A DNA stretch of 64,000 bases, taken from contig LR778134.1 of the NCBI GenBank assembly GCA_902809935.1, positions 496,001 to 560,000 on the forward strand, read 5' to 3'. The stretch is from Ruminococcaceae bacterium BL-4. GTDB lineage: Bacteria; Bacillota; Clostridia; Oscillospirales; Acutalibacteraceae. The translations under genes and the position numbers were made by a program. The first letter of the stretch is position 1, and each line of letters opens with the position of its first letter. Positions 7,780 to 16,457 of this stretch are shown piece by piece. The notes under the pieces were generated by a model that was not told the origin of the DNA, made no database searches, and saw only the letters and a program-made list of their open reading frames with translations.

Positions 7780-9690
7780 CTATGATTCCAAGCTCGACAG
7801 GATGTTCATCCATAAAGTAACCGCCGCATCACTTGGCATCCTCCAGTCACCTCTTGGCGAAAGTGTCACACTGCCGACTTTCGGCGCATCCGGCAGACAG
7901 CTGCGTTTAAACTGCTGGGTGAAGAATCTGCGGTAGAAAGTCTTAAGCCATTTAAGAACGGTTTCATGGTCATACTGCCCCTCAAAGGCATGGCAGGCCA
8001 TCCGATAAATTTTATCCGGTGCGAATCCAAAACGAAGCATATAATAAAGAAAAAAGTCATGAAGCTCATAGGGTCCCACCAAATTTTCCGTCTTCTGCGC
8101 AATTTTTCCATCTTTCGGAGGCAGAAGCTCCGGACTCACGGGTGTATCCAGTACATCAAGCAGAATTTTTCCAATCTCACCGCCAAAATCCTCTGCAGCA
8201 TAGCGCACAAGATGGCGTACCAACGTTTTGGGGATAGAAGCATTCACCCCATACATACTCATATGGTCACCGTTATAAGTCGCCCAACCAAGTGCCAATT
8301 CGGAAAGATCTCCTGTCCCGATCACAAGGCCATTGACCTGATTAGACAAATCCATCAGCACCTGTGTGCGTTCTCGTGCCTGACTATTTTCATAGGTAAC
8401 GTCCTGCACAGACTCATCATGCCCAATATCGGAAAAATGCTGTCGAACAGCCTTTCCGATCGGTACTTCTTTAAACTGCGCCCCCAAAGCGATTGCCAGC
8501 CCTTCTGCATTAGAACGCGTACGGCTGGTGGTCCCAAATCCCGGCATGGAAACTGCAAAGATTCCCTTCTTGGAAAGGCCCAAAAGTTCAAAGGCTCTGG
8601 TCGCAACCAGCAAAGCCAAGGTTGAATCCAGTCCGCCAGAAACACCGATCACGACATTTTTGATTCCGGTATGCTTTAATCTGGTTTTGAGTCCATTTGC
8701 CTGGATCGATAAAATCAATTCGCAGCGACGTTTTAAATCTCCTCGGTCCTTGGGCACAAACGGCGTCTGAGGGAATTGTCTCCAGAGCCCTGTTTCCACT
8801 AAATCCATTGAAAACAGAACTTTGGATTTTTGAGGAGGAAGATCTGTCCACGTAGTTGCACGGCGGCGCTCCTGCAAAAGGCGTTCCAAATCCACCTGTG
8901 CCATTGTGCAGGCACCGGAAAAAAGTTTCGTTTCACTGAGGATTGCACCGCTTTCGGCAATCAGATCATGACCGGCAAAGACCATATCGGTAGTCGATTC
9001 TCCTTCGCCTGCATCTGCATAGGCATAAGCGCAGTAAAGCCGTGCAGACTGATTTCTGACAAGGCTCTCTCGATACTCCGCTTTTCCGATTGTCTCATCG
9101 CTGGCAGAAAGGTTCAAAATCAGGAGTGCTCCTTCTCTTGCCATCTGCACACTAGGCGGCTCCGGAACCCAAAGATCCTCGCAGATCTCTACCCCGACAG
9201 TCATTTGGAAATCATTTTGGCATTGATATAAAAGACCGCTCCCCAATGGAACTTCTGTATTGCAGTAATAAACCGTTATTGGTTCCTCTGGTGCCGGGGT
9301 AAACTGACGCATCTCATAAAATTCTCCGTAATTCGGAATGAATTTTTTCGCGGTCAGGCCCAAAAGCTTTCCCCTGCAAAAAACAGCGGCGCAATTATAA
9401 AGCGCCGCGCCTACAGCAACCGGCACCCCTACTGCTGCCAAAATGGAAAGGCCGCTGCTCTTTTGGATCACCATTTTTAAATTTTCTTCTGCCGAACGCA
9501 AAAGCGCAGCATCATGAAACAAATCTCCACAGGTATAGCCTGTCAGGGAAAGTTCCGGAAAAACTGCCACAGAGATTCCCTTTCGTGCGCAGAGATTTAA
9601 TTGTTCCAAAATTTTTTCAGCATTTCCGTCACAATCAGCTACCCGAAGTGCGGGAGTCACCGCAGCAACATTTAAAAAGCCGTCCTTCAT
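7780..9690 (-). CDS. nadE: Glutamine-dependent NAD+ synthase
   Basis: This 636-residue cytosolic enzyme makes NAD+ from deamido-NAD+, ATP and glutamine, the last step of NAD synthesis. The N-terminal nitrilase-fold glutaminase has FPELSLTGYTCGD (Glu46), KKFIPNYGEFYE (Lys) and GVEICEDLWVP (Cys). The C-terminal synthetase has the PP-loop GVSGGLDST and TGDLSELALGWATYNGDHMS. The frame opens six codons earlier. The ATG at 9690 is chosen because GGAGG lies 6 bases upstream. It starts 11 bases after the stop of the upstream glycosyltransferase gene, so they are probably co-transcribed. Confidence 0.96.
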   Translation of the reverse strand: MKDGFLNVAAVTPALRVADCDGNAEKILEQLNLCARKGISVAVFPELSLTGYTCGDLFHDAALLRSAEENLKMVIQKSSGLSILAAVGVPVAVGAALYNCAAVFCRGKLLGLTAKKFIPNYGEFYEMRQFTPAPEEPITVYYCNTEVPLGSGLLYQCQNDFQMTVGVEICEDLWVPEPPSVQMAREGALLILNLSASDETIGKAEYRESLVRNQSARLYCAYAYADAGEGESTTDMVFAGHDLIAESGAILSETKLFSGACTMAQVDLERLLQERRRATTWTDLPPQKSKVLFSMDLVETGLWRQFPQTPFVPKDRGDLKRRCELILSIQANGLKTRLKHTGIKNVVIGVSGGLDSTLALLVATRAFELLGLSKKGIFAVSMPGFGTTSRTRSNAEGLAIALGAQFKEVPIGKAVRQHFSDIGHDESVQDVTYENSQARERTQVLMDLSNQVNGLVIGTGDLSELALGWATYNGDHMSMYGVNASIPKTLVRHLVRYAAEDFGGEIGKILLDVLDTPVSPELLPPKDGKIAQKTENLVGPYELHDFFLYYMLRFGFAPDKIYRMACHAFEGQYDHETVLKWLKTFYRRFFTQQFKRSCLPDAPKVGSVTLSPRGDWRMPSDAAVTLWMNILSSLES

Positions 9691-9701
9691 TTTATGCCTC
9701 C

Positions 9702-10697
9702 TCAGCAAATGGTATCATCCGCTTCTTTTCTCTCAGAAGGAATTAAAGTTTCTCCTGACAATTCCTCATAAAAAGTATTCGGTTTAAATTCATCTGCCGT
9801 CACCTGTTTCATCAAGAAGTGAACACGATGCAAATTTACCATTGCACCCTTCAGGTGATGCGCCTCTATATGCATTCTCATAACATTCCATTGGCAGCAG
9901 GAAAGCGATTTACTCGCGAGGGCATTATGCGCACTGCGGTATTTTCCACTATACAATCCCTTCTGCATCAAACCTTCCCGAACCATAGCCACTGCCCGTA
10001 TGTAATCACAGATTTTCTGCGGGTTCATGGTTCCGAGTGTGCTCTCCGTATGGACATTATAATAATAAAGTCCATTTGGGATCAAAACGACTCTATCCGC
10101 ACAGGCAAAGACCCTATGCAGAACCGCTAAATCCTCAAAGCACATTTTCGGAAAAGTCACGTGAGATGCAAGGATCACGCTTTTCTCTATCATCTTGCTC
10201 CACCAAAAACTCTGAATCTGATAATCACGGATCAGCGTACGCAATCCTTTTTCAGTATTCATCACACGATAAGCCCGAAATGGATACGGCAAATAAAATC
10301 CACTAAAAACGAAGTGCCAATCATAAGAACAGCAAGCGATCTGAGCATGATTCTTTTTACAAGCCTGATAAAGCTTTTCGAGGTATTTCCTCGATACATA
10401 ATCATCTCCATCTACAAAGCAAATATACTTTCCCCGCGCCTTCTTGAGCCCATTTTGCCTTGCAACTGAAACCCCTGAATTTTTCTGATTTAAAATGCAG
10501 ACATTGGAGTATTTTTGCTCCATTTTCTTCAATATTTTTAAAGACTGGTCTGTACTTCCGTCATTCACTGCAAGAATTTCATAAGGGACCTTAATTGACT
10601 GTTCCGCAAGCGTAGAAATGCACTTCTCAACAAATTCTCCCACATTATAGACCGGCACGATGACGCTGATCTCGGGATTTTCAACACAAAACGCCAC
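9702..10697 (-). CDS. Family 2 glycosyltransferase
   Basis: This is a GT-A fold glycosyltransferase of about 331 residues. It opens with EISVIVPVYNVGEFVEKCI, carries AVNDGSTDQSL, the nucleotide-sugar motif FVDGDDYVSRKYLE (DxD type) and a KMCFEDLAV acceptor-side segment. No membrane helix is evident, so it is cytosolic or peripheral. The start is uncertain: GTG at 10697 has AGGA about 9 bases upstream, while the frame can also begin at a TTG at 10721. Such enzymes build surface polysaccharide or teichoic acids, but the neighbours give no clue to the substrate. Confidence 0.88.
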   Translation of the reverse strand: MAFCVENPEISVIVPVYNVGEFVEKCISTLAEQSIKVPYEILAVNDGSTDQSLKILKKMEQKYSNVCILNQKNSGVSVARQNGLKKARGKYICFVDGDDYVSRKYLEKLYQACKKNHAQIACCSYDWHFVFSGFYLPYPFRAYRVMNTEKGLRTLIRDYQIQSFWWSKMIEKSVILASHVTFPKMCFEDLAVLHRVFACADRVVLIPNGLYYYNVHTESTLGTMNPQKICDYIRAVAMVREGLMQKGLYSGKYRSAHNALASKSLSCCQWNVMRMHIEAHHLKGAMVNLHRVHFLMKQVTADEFKPNTFYEELSGETLIPSERKEADDTIC

Positions 10698-10816
10698 TGT
10701 GATCCGTCCTTTCTTCTCCAATATTTCGGATTTTTTGCTAAAGGCATGTGCAATATTACATTTAGTTATTTTCTCAAATTCAAGCTAAAAAGTCAAGCTT
10801 TTCTCTTTCTCGTAAA

Positions 10817-10860
10817 ATGGGCTGAACCGTTATTTTCGGTTCAGCCCATCTTGATATTTT
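10817..10860. terminator. Intrinsic terminator downstream of the VanW gene
   Basis: The perfect 13-bp arms at 10817-10829 and 10837-10849 pair around a 7-base loop. On the minus strand a TTTT tail follows. Confidence 0.8.
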
Positions 10861-10865
10861 TATTT

Positions 10866-12365
10866 TCAGGCAACTTTTGAACTTTGCGAAACAGACGAAC
10901 TTTTAGAAGCAGAGGAGCTTTGTCCCTGTGGCGGTTTTGTACTGCTCACCGTATCACTGGAAGAAGGCCCTGCATTATTGTTTGAACTTTGCGAAACTGC
11001 TCCTGCTGTTCCTACTGAAGGCTGCTGCGTCTGGCTCGTATTATTTTCGACATCATTATTTGTTTCTGCAGAACCGGATGAAGCTGCTTCTTTGTTGGAA
11101 TAATAAGAACTCGGCAGCTGTTCTGTGCGCACCTCTGCACCATTTTTATAGTAAGTACGCTGTGCATTTGCTACCACAGCACCTTTTTCATCTTTACTGG
11201 CCTGCCATGAAGAAACCTTTATATTATCCCATGTTCCGTCATTATATCCATAGATAGTGCAGAACATCGTATTTCCATTAGAACCACTCACTATGAACAT
11301 CGGATATTTCGTCGGATTTTTAAACTGCAAATCTGCACTCGGCCAGCTGACCGTTGCATCTAGTCCCAAAGGCACATAAGAAGAAGCATAGGTATGATTG
11401 TAACGAATCGTAATATCACATCCCGAACGCAGCGCAGCACCATAAATAGTCGTGCTCGCCTGGCAGATTCCGCCTCCATAGGAATCTACCACTTTTCCAT
11501 CCACAATTGCTCCAGCCGGCTTATATCCGGCAGCTTCATCACAGGCTCCTACCGTATTAAGAAAAGAAAATGTTCCTCCGCCCTGAATCACCGTTCCATT
11601 AGCCGTTGCCAAGGCGCGCGCCATATTAAACGTACCATTCGCATTATTTGTGGAAACCGTGCTGAAAGTTCCCAATTTTACAGTATTTTTCTGAATATCA
11701 TCGGCTGTAACCTGCGGGTCTACCGTTTTCACTGTCAGGGTTACGCTGCCAGTTTTATTTCCCTCATCCAAAATTTTTTGAACATCTTGGAAAACTTGGT
11801 CATTCTGTACTTCAACACCCGTTTGCGCCGCATCACAGACAACTTTTCCAGAAGAAGGATTAAATGATTTTGCCTGTGCATCTTTTGCCTCTTTATTAAG
11901 AGGTGCCACCGCATTTTCCAATGCAGTCTTTAAAGTTGACTGATCAACTGTTGTTGAAAGAGAAAACTTTTCCGCCTTTTTCGCTTTGATTGCCTCTTGC
12001 AGAACTTCATCCGTATTACAGGTAACCTTAAAATCTTGGTCCGACACCGTAAAAGTTTGATCCTGATATTTGAGTTCAAATCGATATCCGGAAGTTTTTT
12101 GCTTTTCTGCATCTGCAAGTGCATCTTTTGCCTGCTCCATAGTCTTACCGCCCAAATCAATTCCTTCTACGGTTACACCATTTGCAAAAGCATTCGCACT
12201 TCTCCATGGATTTGCAAGCTTTCCCTGTTGAATCAAGGTAAATACAATGGCACCAACGATAATCAAAACGCCAACAACAGAAGCCAAGCAGATAAAAACA
12301 ACCTTTTTTTTATGTCTGTTGGGCTTCATCATGTTTTTTACAGGTTCTTCTTGGCAATGCTGCAT
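10866..12365 (-). CDS. VanW family protein with peptidoglycan-binding-like repeats
   Basis: This 499-residue protein has a short basic N-terminus, one signal-anchor helix near residues 20-45 and a large extracellular part. A duplicated YkuD-associated/PG-binding-like region covers about residues 60-235. A VanW domain follows, with TFSTVSTNNANGTFNMARA, GGTFSFLNTVG, VDSYGGGICQASTTIYGAAL and an YNHTYASSYVPLG segment. It ends in a low-complexity Ser/Gln/Asn tail. The founding VanW lies in vancomycin-resistance clusters, but its function is unknown. The domain is common in clostridial chromosomes and is not evidence of resistance. The ATG follows AGGAGG. Confidence 0.9.
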   Translation of the reverse strand: MQHCQEEPVKNMMKPNRHKKKVVFICLASVVGVLIIVGAIVFTLIQQGKLANPWRSANAFANGVTVEGIDLGGKTMEQAKDALADAEKQKTSGYRFELKYQDQTFTVSDQDFKVTCNTDEVLQEAIKAKKAEKFSLSTTVDQSTLKTALENAVAPLNKEAKDAQAKSFNPSSGKVVCDAAQTGVEVQNDQVFQDVQKILDEGNKTGSVTLTVKTVDPQVTADDIQKNTVKLGTFSTVSTNNANGTFNMARALATANGTVIQGGGTFSFLNTVGACDEAAGYKPAGAIVDGKVVDSYGGGICQASTTIYGAALRSGCDITIRYNHTYASSYVPLGLDATVSWPSADLQFKNPTKYPMFIVSGSNGNTMFCTIYGYNDGTWDNIKVSSWQASKDEKGAVVANAQRTYYKNGAEVRTEQLPSSYYSNKEAASSGSAETNNDVENNTSQTQQPSVGTAGAVSQSSNNNAGPSSSDTVSSTKPPQGQSSSASKSSSVSQSSKVA

Positions 12366-12387
12366 AATATAGATCCTCCTAAAAAAC

Positions 12388-12405
12388 GGAATCCTTTCAG
12401 ATTCC
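12388..12405 (-). promoter_or_regulatory. Hairpin plus T-run just upstream of the VanW ribosome-binding site
   Basis: On the minus strand, a 6-bp stem around a 6-base loop is followed by GTTTTTT and then AGGAGG. It could be a short leader attenuator. The stem is short, so this is tentative. Confidence 0.35.
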
Positions 12406-12445
12406 CTTTAAAAAACACATTTTATGCCAATTTTCTTCTTTTTTC

Positions 12446-12474
12446 ATTATAGTGACTTTGAGATTGCGTGTAAA
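12446..12474 (-). promoter_or_regulatory. Sigma-A-type promoter for the VanW gene
   Basis: On the minus strand, TTTACA (12469-12474) is followed by a 17 bp spacer and TATAAT (12446-12451), about 80 bases upstream of the start codon. Confidence 0.7.
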
Positions 12475-12576
12475 GTTACAGCTTTGCAAACAAGTCCCTT
12501 TTTAGCGAAAACGCCATGTAGAAAAAGCAGAAAGTTTATGCTATAATTTTTATGAATATTTTAAAGGAGTGATGAT

Positions 12577-13764
12577 TTGAAGATTATGATTCTCTCTGCC
12601 GCAGCAGGCGGCGGACATTTACGTGCAGCCCACGCAATAGAAGAATATATCAAGCAGAATGTGCCAAACGCTGAGGTACTGGTCGCAGATGCACTTAAAA
12701 ATGTCAGTGCAGCATTGGACTGGACCTGCTGTGACGGCTACAAACTGATCGCCAAAAAAGCGCCAAAATTTTTTGGCTCTCTCTATAAAGCAACAAATAA
12801 AGATACCCCGCTCAACAGTCTGATGGTTCGTGTTAATCACAGCGCGGCGCAAAAGCTGATTCCGCTATTAAAAAGGGAAAATCCCGATGTGATTTTAAGT
12901 ACCTATCCTTTTGCAACTGAGATGATTTCGAATCTGAAACGAGAGGGTGTCCTGAAAGTTCCGCTTATCTGCCTGATGACGGACTACGGCCCGCACATGG
13001 CATGGATTGCCTCCAATGTAGATGCCTATGTTGTCAGCACCGCAGATATGATCGACGAAATGGAAACAATGGGGGTTCCGAGAGTATTGGTTCATCCCTT
13101 TGGAATTCCAGTAGGGGATGCCTTCTTTAAAAAGGAAGATCGCCGATCTGTTCGTATTCGTCTGGATCTTGATCCCGACAAACCAACAATTCTGATCATG
13201 GCAGGCTCCTTTGGTGTGACGCGTGTTCTGCGAATTTACGAACGAATCACTGCTCTGCCGCAGGATTTTCAAATAATTGTCATTACCGGCAAAAATGAAA
13301 AGCTCTATGAAATGTTTAAAGAAAAAGCCGTCCCTCACAGCAAAAAGCCAACAAAGCTTATTTACTTTACAGATGAAGTGGAATCCTATATGCATGCTTC
13401 GGATCTTCTGGTTACAAAGCCCGGTGGTCTAACCGTCAGTGAAGCTCTCGCCTGCGGAATCCCGCTGGCTGTGTTTGATGCAATTCCCGGTCAGGAAGAA
13501 GACAATGCTGATTTCCTTTTGAACCATAACATGGCAGTGGAATTAGGCAGTGGGAAAGACTGCGCCATGATTATCTCGGACCTTTTCAGCAACGAAGAGG
13601 AACTGAAAAAGATGCGCGCTTCCTGCGAAGAATTTGATAAGACCGACTCCAAAAAGCAGATTTTTTCACTCATGGAAGATCTTATGAAAGTCTATCACAC
13701 CGGTCCCTATGCAGAAGTCCCTTCTCCGCAGGAGCGGCTTAAATCTCTCAATAATCCCACCTAA
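12577..13764 (+). CDS. MGDG synthase/processive diacylglycerol glycosyltransferase-like protein
   Basis: This is a 395-residue GT-B fold enzyme of the MurG/UgtP/MGDG-synthase group. Such enzymes transfer a sugar to diacylglycerol at the inner membrane face. The N-terminal domain has MILSAAAGGGHLRAAHAI, DALKNVSAALDW and FVHPFGIPV-like sequence near residue 185. The C-terminal domain carries the donor-binding LLVTKPGGLTVSEALACGIPLAVF segment (residues about 285-310) and PGQEEDN. The start is TTG with AAAGGAG upstream. An extended -10 (TGCTATAAT, ending at 12547) precedes it. The sugar, glucose or galactose, cannot be told. Confidence 0.88.
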   Translation: MKIMILSAAAGGGHLRAAHAIEEYIKQNVPNAEVLVADALKNVSAALDWTCCDGYKLIAKKAPKFFGSLYKATNKDTPLNSLMVRVNHSAAQKLIPLLKRENPDVILSTYPFATEMISNLKREGVLKVPLICLMTDYGPHMAWIASNVDAYVVSTADMIDEMETMGVPRVLVHPFGIPVGDAFFKKEDRRSVRIRLDLDPDKPTILIMAGSFGVTRVLRIYERITALPQDFQIIVITGKNEKLYEMFKEKAVPHSKKPTKLIYFTDEVESYMHASDLLVTKPGGLTVSEALACGIPLAVFDAIPGQEEDNADFLLNHNMAVELGSGKDCAMIISDLFSNEEELKKMRASCEEFDKTDSKKQIFSLMEDLMKVYHTGPYAEVPSPQERLKSLNNPT

Positions 13765-13806
13765 TCGAGTTTTATGCTGCTTTGTCCAAAATCATTCCAT
13801 GAAAAC

Positions 13807-13860
13807 AAAAGGGGATCAACTTTCCGTTCAAATTTTTTTGGAAAGTCGATCCTTTTTTTA
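13807..13860 (+). terminator. Intrinsic terminator
   Basis: The arms at 13807-13825 and 13840-13858 pair with a couple of mismatches and end in a run of T. It follows the diacylglycerol glycosyltransferase gene. Confidence 0.75.
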
Positions 13861-13979
13861 TTTTATGTATGAAATCCGAAACTCTGCAAATAAATGACTT
13901 CATGTGTGTTTGCTCATTTTTTCCTTCTGACACCGCAAGCACAAACCAAAAGCAGCCGATTTGATTGTCTTTGATTCAG

Positions 13980-14008
13980 TTGCTTCCAAACTTTTGTGGG
14001 TGTATAAT
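13980..14008 (+). promoter_or_regulatory. Sigma-A-type promoter for the iscS-thiI-cinA run
   Basis: TTGCTT (13980-13985), a 17 bp spacer and TATAAT (14003-14008) lie 35 bases upstream of the TTG start. Confidence 0.7.
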
Positions 14009-14043
14009 AAGAATTCAATCATATACAAAACAGGAGGATCATC

Positions 14044-15177
14044 TTGCAGGAGATTTATCTTGATAATTCGGCCACCACAAAGGTTTGCGAAGAAGCCGCT
14101 AAAACAGCATTTTCCCTCATGACAGAAACTTACGGAAATCCCTCTTCTCTGCACAAAATGGGATTTGAGGCAGAGAGAGCTCTGCGCCTTGCGCGCGAAC
14201 AGGTTGCAAAAGCTTTGAGTGCCCAACCGGAAGAAATTATTTTTACGTCCGGCGGAACTGAAGCGGACAACCTTGCACTTTTTGGAGCAGCACATGCCAG
14301 AAAAAAACGTGGGAACCGCATTGTTTCTACTGCAATCGAACACCCAGCTGTGCTTAATACGTTACATGCTCTTGAGGAAGAAGGCTTCGAAGTCCTTTAT
14401 CTCATGCCGGACAAAGAGGGTCACATCTCTCCGGAACAAGTTTTTGAAGCTGTCACCCCGGATACCATTCTCGTCAGCATGATGGCAGTCAATAATGAAG
14501 TCGGAACGATCCTTCCGATTGAAGCTGCCCATATGGCAATCAACTCTTCCGGTGCACCTGCGCTCCTTCATGTGGATGCGGTACAGGCATTTGGCAAACT
14601 TCCGATTTCTCCAAAGCATTTAGGAATCGATCTTTTATCGATCAGTGCCCATAAAATTCACGGGCCCAAAGGGGTCGGCGCTCTTTACCTGAAAAAAGGC
14701 ATTACGATTCGGCCCCATACTTTCGGCGGCGGACAGGAAAGAAATCTTCGTCCCGGCACAGAGGCTATGCCCCTTATCGGTGCTTTCGGTACTGCTTGCT
14801 CCGTTTTACCGGCTCCTCTTGTTTCCCGCAAAAAAGCGCAGGCTCTTTCCGACCTTCTTTTTGAGACACTGGCACCGATTCCGGGAGTCGTCCGCAACAG
14901 CCCCTCCGATGCACTTCCCTTTGTGTGCAATCTTTCTGTCCTTGGGATTCGTGCAGAGACCATGCTGCATTTTCTCTCTTCGAAAAATATTTACGTCAGC
15001 TCCGGTTCTGCATGCTCCAAAGGAAAGAAGAGTCCCGTTCTTTCTGCCATGAAGCTTTCAAGCGAGCGAATTGACTCTGCTCTGCGAGTCAGTTTTTCCC
15101 GCTATAATACGGAAGAGGACGTTCTCGCTTTCTGCGACGCCATAAAGGAAGGAATTCGTTCCCTTCAGCATGTATAA
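14044..15177 (+). CDS. Cysteine desulfurase (NifS/IscS family)
   Basis: This 377-residue PLP enzyme takes sulfur from cysteine as an enzyme-bound persulfide. It opens YLDNSATTKVCEEA, has FTSGGTEADNLALFGAA, the PLP lysine in SAHKIHGPKGVG (near residue 205), GGGQERNLRPGTE and the reactive Cys in SSGSACSKGKKSPVL (near residue 325). The start is TTG with AGGAGG upstream. It lies 45 bases before thiI. In Firmicutes this pairing usually marks the sulfur donor dedicated to tRNA 4-thiouridine (often called NifZ), which fits a ThiI without a rhodanese domain. That partnership is inferred from context. Confidence 0.94.
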   Translation: MQEIYLDNSATTKVCEEAAKTAFSLMTETYGNPSSLHKMGFEAERALRLAREQVAKALSAQPEEIIFTSGGTEADNLALFGAAHARKKRGNRIVSTAIEHPAVLNTLHALEEEGFEVLYLMPDKEGHISPEQVFEAVTPDTILVSMMAVNNEVGTILPIEAAHMAINSSGAPALLHVDAVQAFGKLPISPKHLGIDLLSISAHKIHGPKGVGALYLKKGITIRPHTFGGGQERNLRPGTEAMPLIGAFGTACSVLPAPLVSRKKAQALSDLLFETLAPIPGVVRNSPSDALPFVCNLSVLGIRAETMLHFLSSKNIYVSSGSACSKGKKSPVLSAMKLSSERIDSALRVSFSRYNTEEDVLAFCDAIKEGIRSLQHV

Positions 15178-15222
15178 AATTTCTCAATAAATTCAAAATA
15201 AACATAGAAACGGATTCTGATC

Positions 15223-16395
15223 ATGAAAGAAATTATTTTGATTAAACTAGGCGAATTGGTATTAAAAGGGCTCAACCGTCAAACTTTTGAACAGACTTTG
15301 CTCAAAAATATTCGCAGAAGAATTACCCCCGCCGGAAAATTTGAAATACGTTCTCTGCAGTCTACCATTACGGTGACCCCAGTTTCCGACGACTGCGATA
15401 TGGACGAAGCCTGTGAACGAATCGGAAAGATTTTCGGTATCGCCACCTATTCCAGAGCCTGCATTGCCGAAAAGAGTATGGAAAAGATCCTGCCCGTCTG
15501 CGCCGAATATCTGAAATATCAGCTGCTTTCTGCCAAAACGTTTAAGGTGGAAGCAAAGCGCAGCGATAAAAAATTCCCGCTCAATTCTCCGCAGATTAGT
15601 GCCGAGACCGGCGCTTATTTACTGGAAAAATTTCCGAATCTTTCGGTGGATGTTCATCATCCCGATCTAATTGTGCGTGTAGAAGTGCGTGATTTTGCAG
15701 CTTATATTCATGGCGAACCACTGCGCGGTGCAGGTGGAATTCCCGTCGGCACCGGCGGAAAAGCCGCCATCCTTATCAGCGGCGGAATTGACAGTCCCGT
15801 TGCCGCATGGATGATGGCACGCCGTGGGCTGGAACTTTCCGCCGTACATTTCGCAAGTCCGCCTTATACCAGCGAGCGTGCTGAGCAAAAGGTAGTCGAT
15901 CTGCTTACCGAAGTAAGCGCTTACGCCGGTAGAATTTATATGTTTACCGTACCATTTACTCATATTCAAGAAGCGATCCGCGACCATTGCCCCGAAGAAT
16001 ATTTTACCATTTTGATGCGCCGCTTTATGATGAAGGCGGCAGAACGAATCGCACAAAAAGAGGACTGCCGTGCATTGATTACCGGAGAAAGTCTCGGCCA
16101 GGTGGCAAGTCAAACTCTACAGGCAATCTGCTGCACCGACGAAGCTTGCTCCATGCCTGTTTTCCGTCCGCTGATTGGGGACGACAAGCGGGATATCGTT
16201 GCAATGGCTCAGAAAATCGGCACTTTTGAAACTTCTATTGAACCTTTTGAAGATTGCTGCACTGTCTTTACTCCAAAACATCCCCGTACTCGTCCGAATC
16301 TGAAAGACGTTTTACAGGCGGAATCCGTACTTCCCGTAGAAGCACTTCTCGACGAATGCGTACAAAACACAACCGTTCGCCGGATTCCCGTTTAA
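15223..16395 (+). CDS. thiI: tRNA 4-thiouridine synthase ThiI
   Basis: This 390-residue enzyme adenylates uridine 8 of tRNA and replaces oxygen with sulfur, and may also supply sulfur for thiamine. The order is an N-terminal ferredoxin-like domain, a THUMP domain (residues about 60-165, with GVSV-like LSVDVHHPDLIVRVEVRD) and the PP-loop ATPase ISGGIDSPVAAWMMARRG near residue 185. CTP/CCTV cysteines lie near the C-terminus. The C-terminal rhodanese domain of the E. coli enzyme is absent, as is typical in Firmicutes. The ATG has only a weak ribosome-binding site. Confidence 0.94.
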   Translation: MKEIILIKLGELVLKGLNRQTFEQTLLKNIRRRITPAGKFEIRSLQSTITVTPVSDDCDMDEACERIGKIFGIATYSRACIAEKSMEKILPVCAEYLKYQLLSAKTFKVEAKRSDKKFPLNSPQISAETGAYLLEKFPNLSVDVHHPDLIVRVEVRDFAAYIHGEPLRGAGGIPVGTGGKAAILISGGIDSPVAAWMMARRGLELSAVHFASPPYTSERAEQKVVDLLTEVSAYAGRIYMFTVPFTHIQEAIRDHCPEEYFTILMRRFMMKAAERIAQKEDCRALITGESLGQVASQTLQAICCTDEACSMPVFRPLIGDDKRDIVAMAQKIGTFETSIEPFEDCCTVFTPKHPRTRPNLKDVLQAESVLPVEALLDECVQNTTVRRIPV

Positions 16396-16457
16396 AATTT
16401 TGATTCTTTCGGCCGTAAAATCGGTCGTTATTAAAAATTAGGAGGGATCTCTTTACT

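Noticed and set aside
10866-12365. VanW gene as a sign of vancomycin resistance.
   Set aside because: VanW-domain proteins are common in clostridial chromosomes, and no vanHAX or vanRS genes are nearby.
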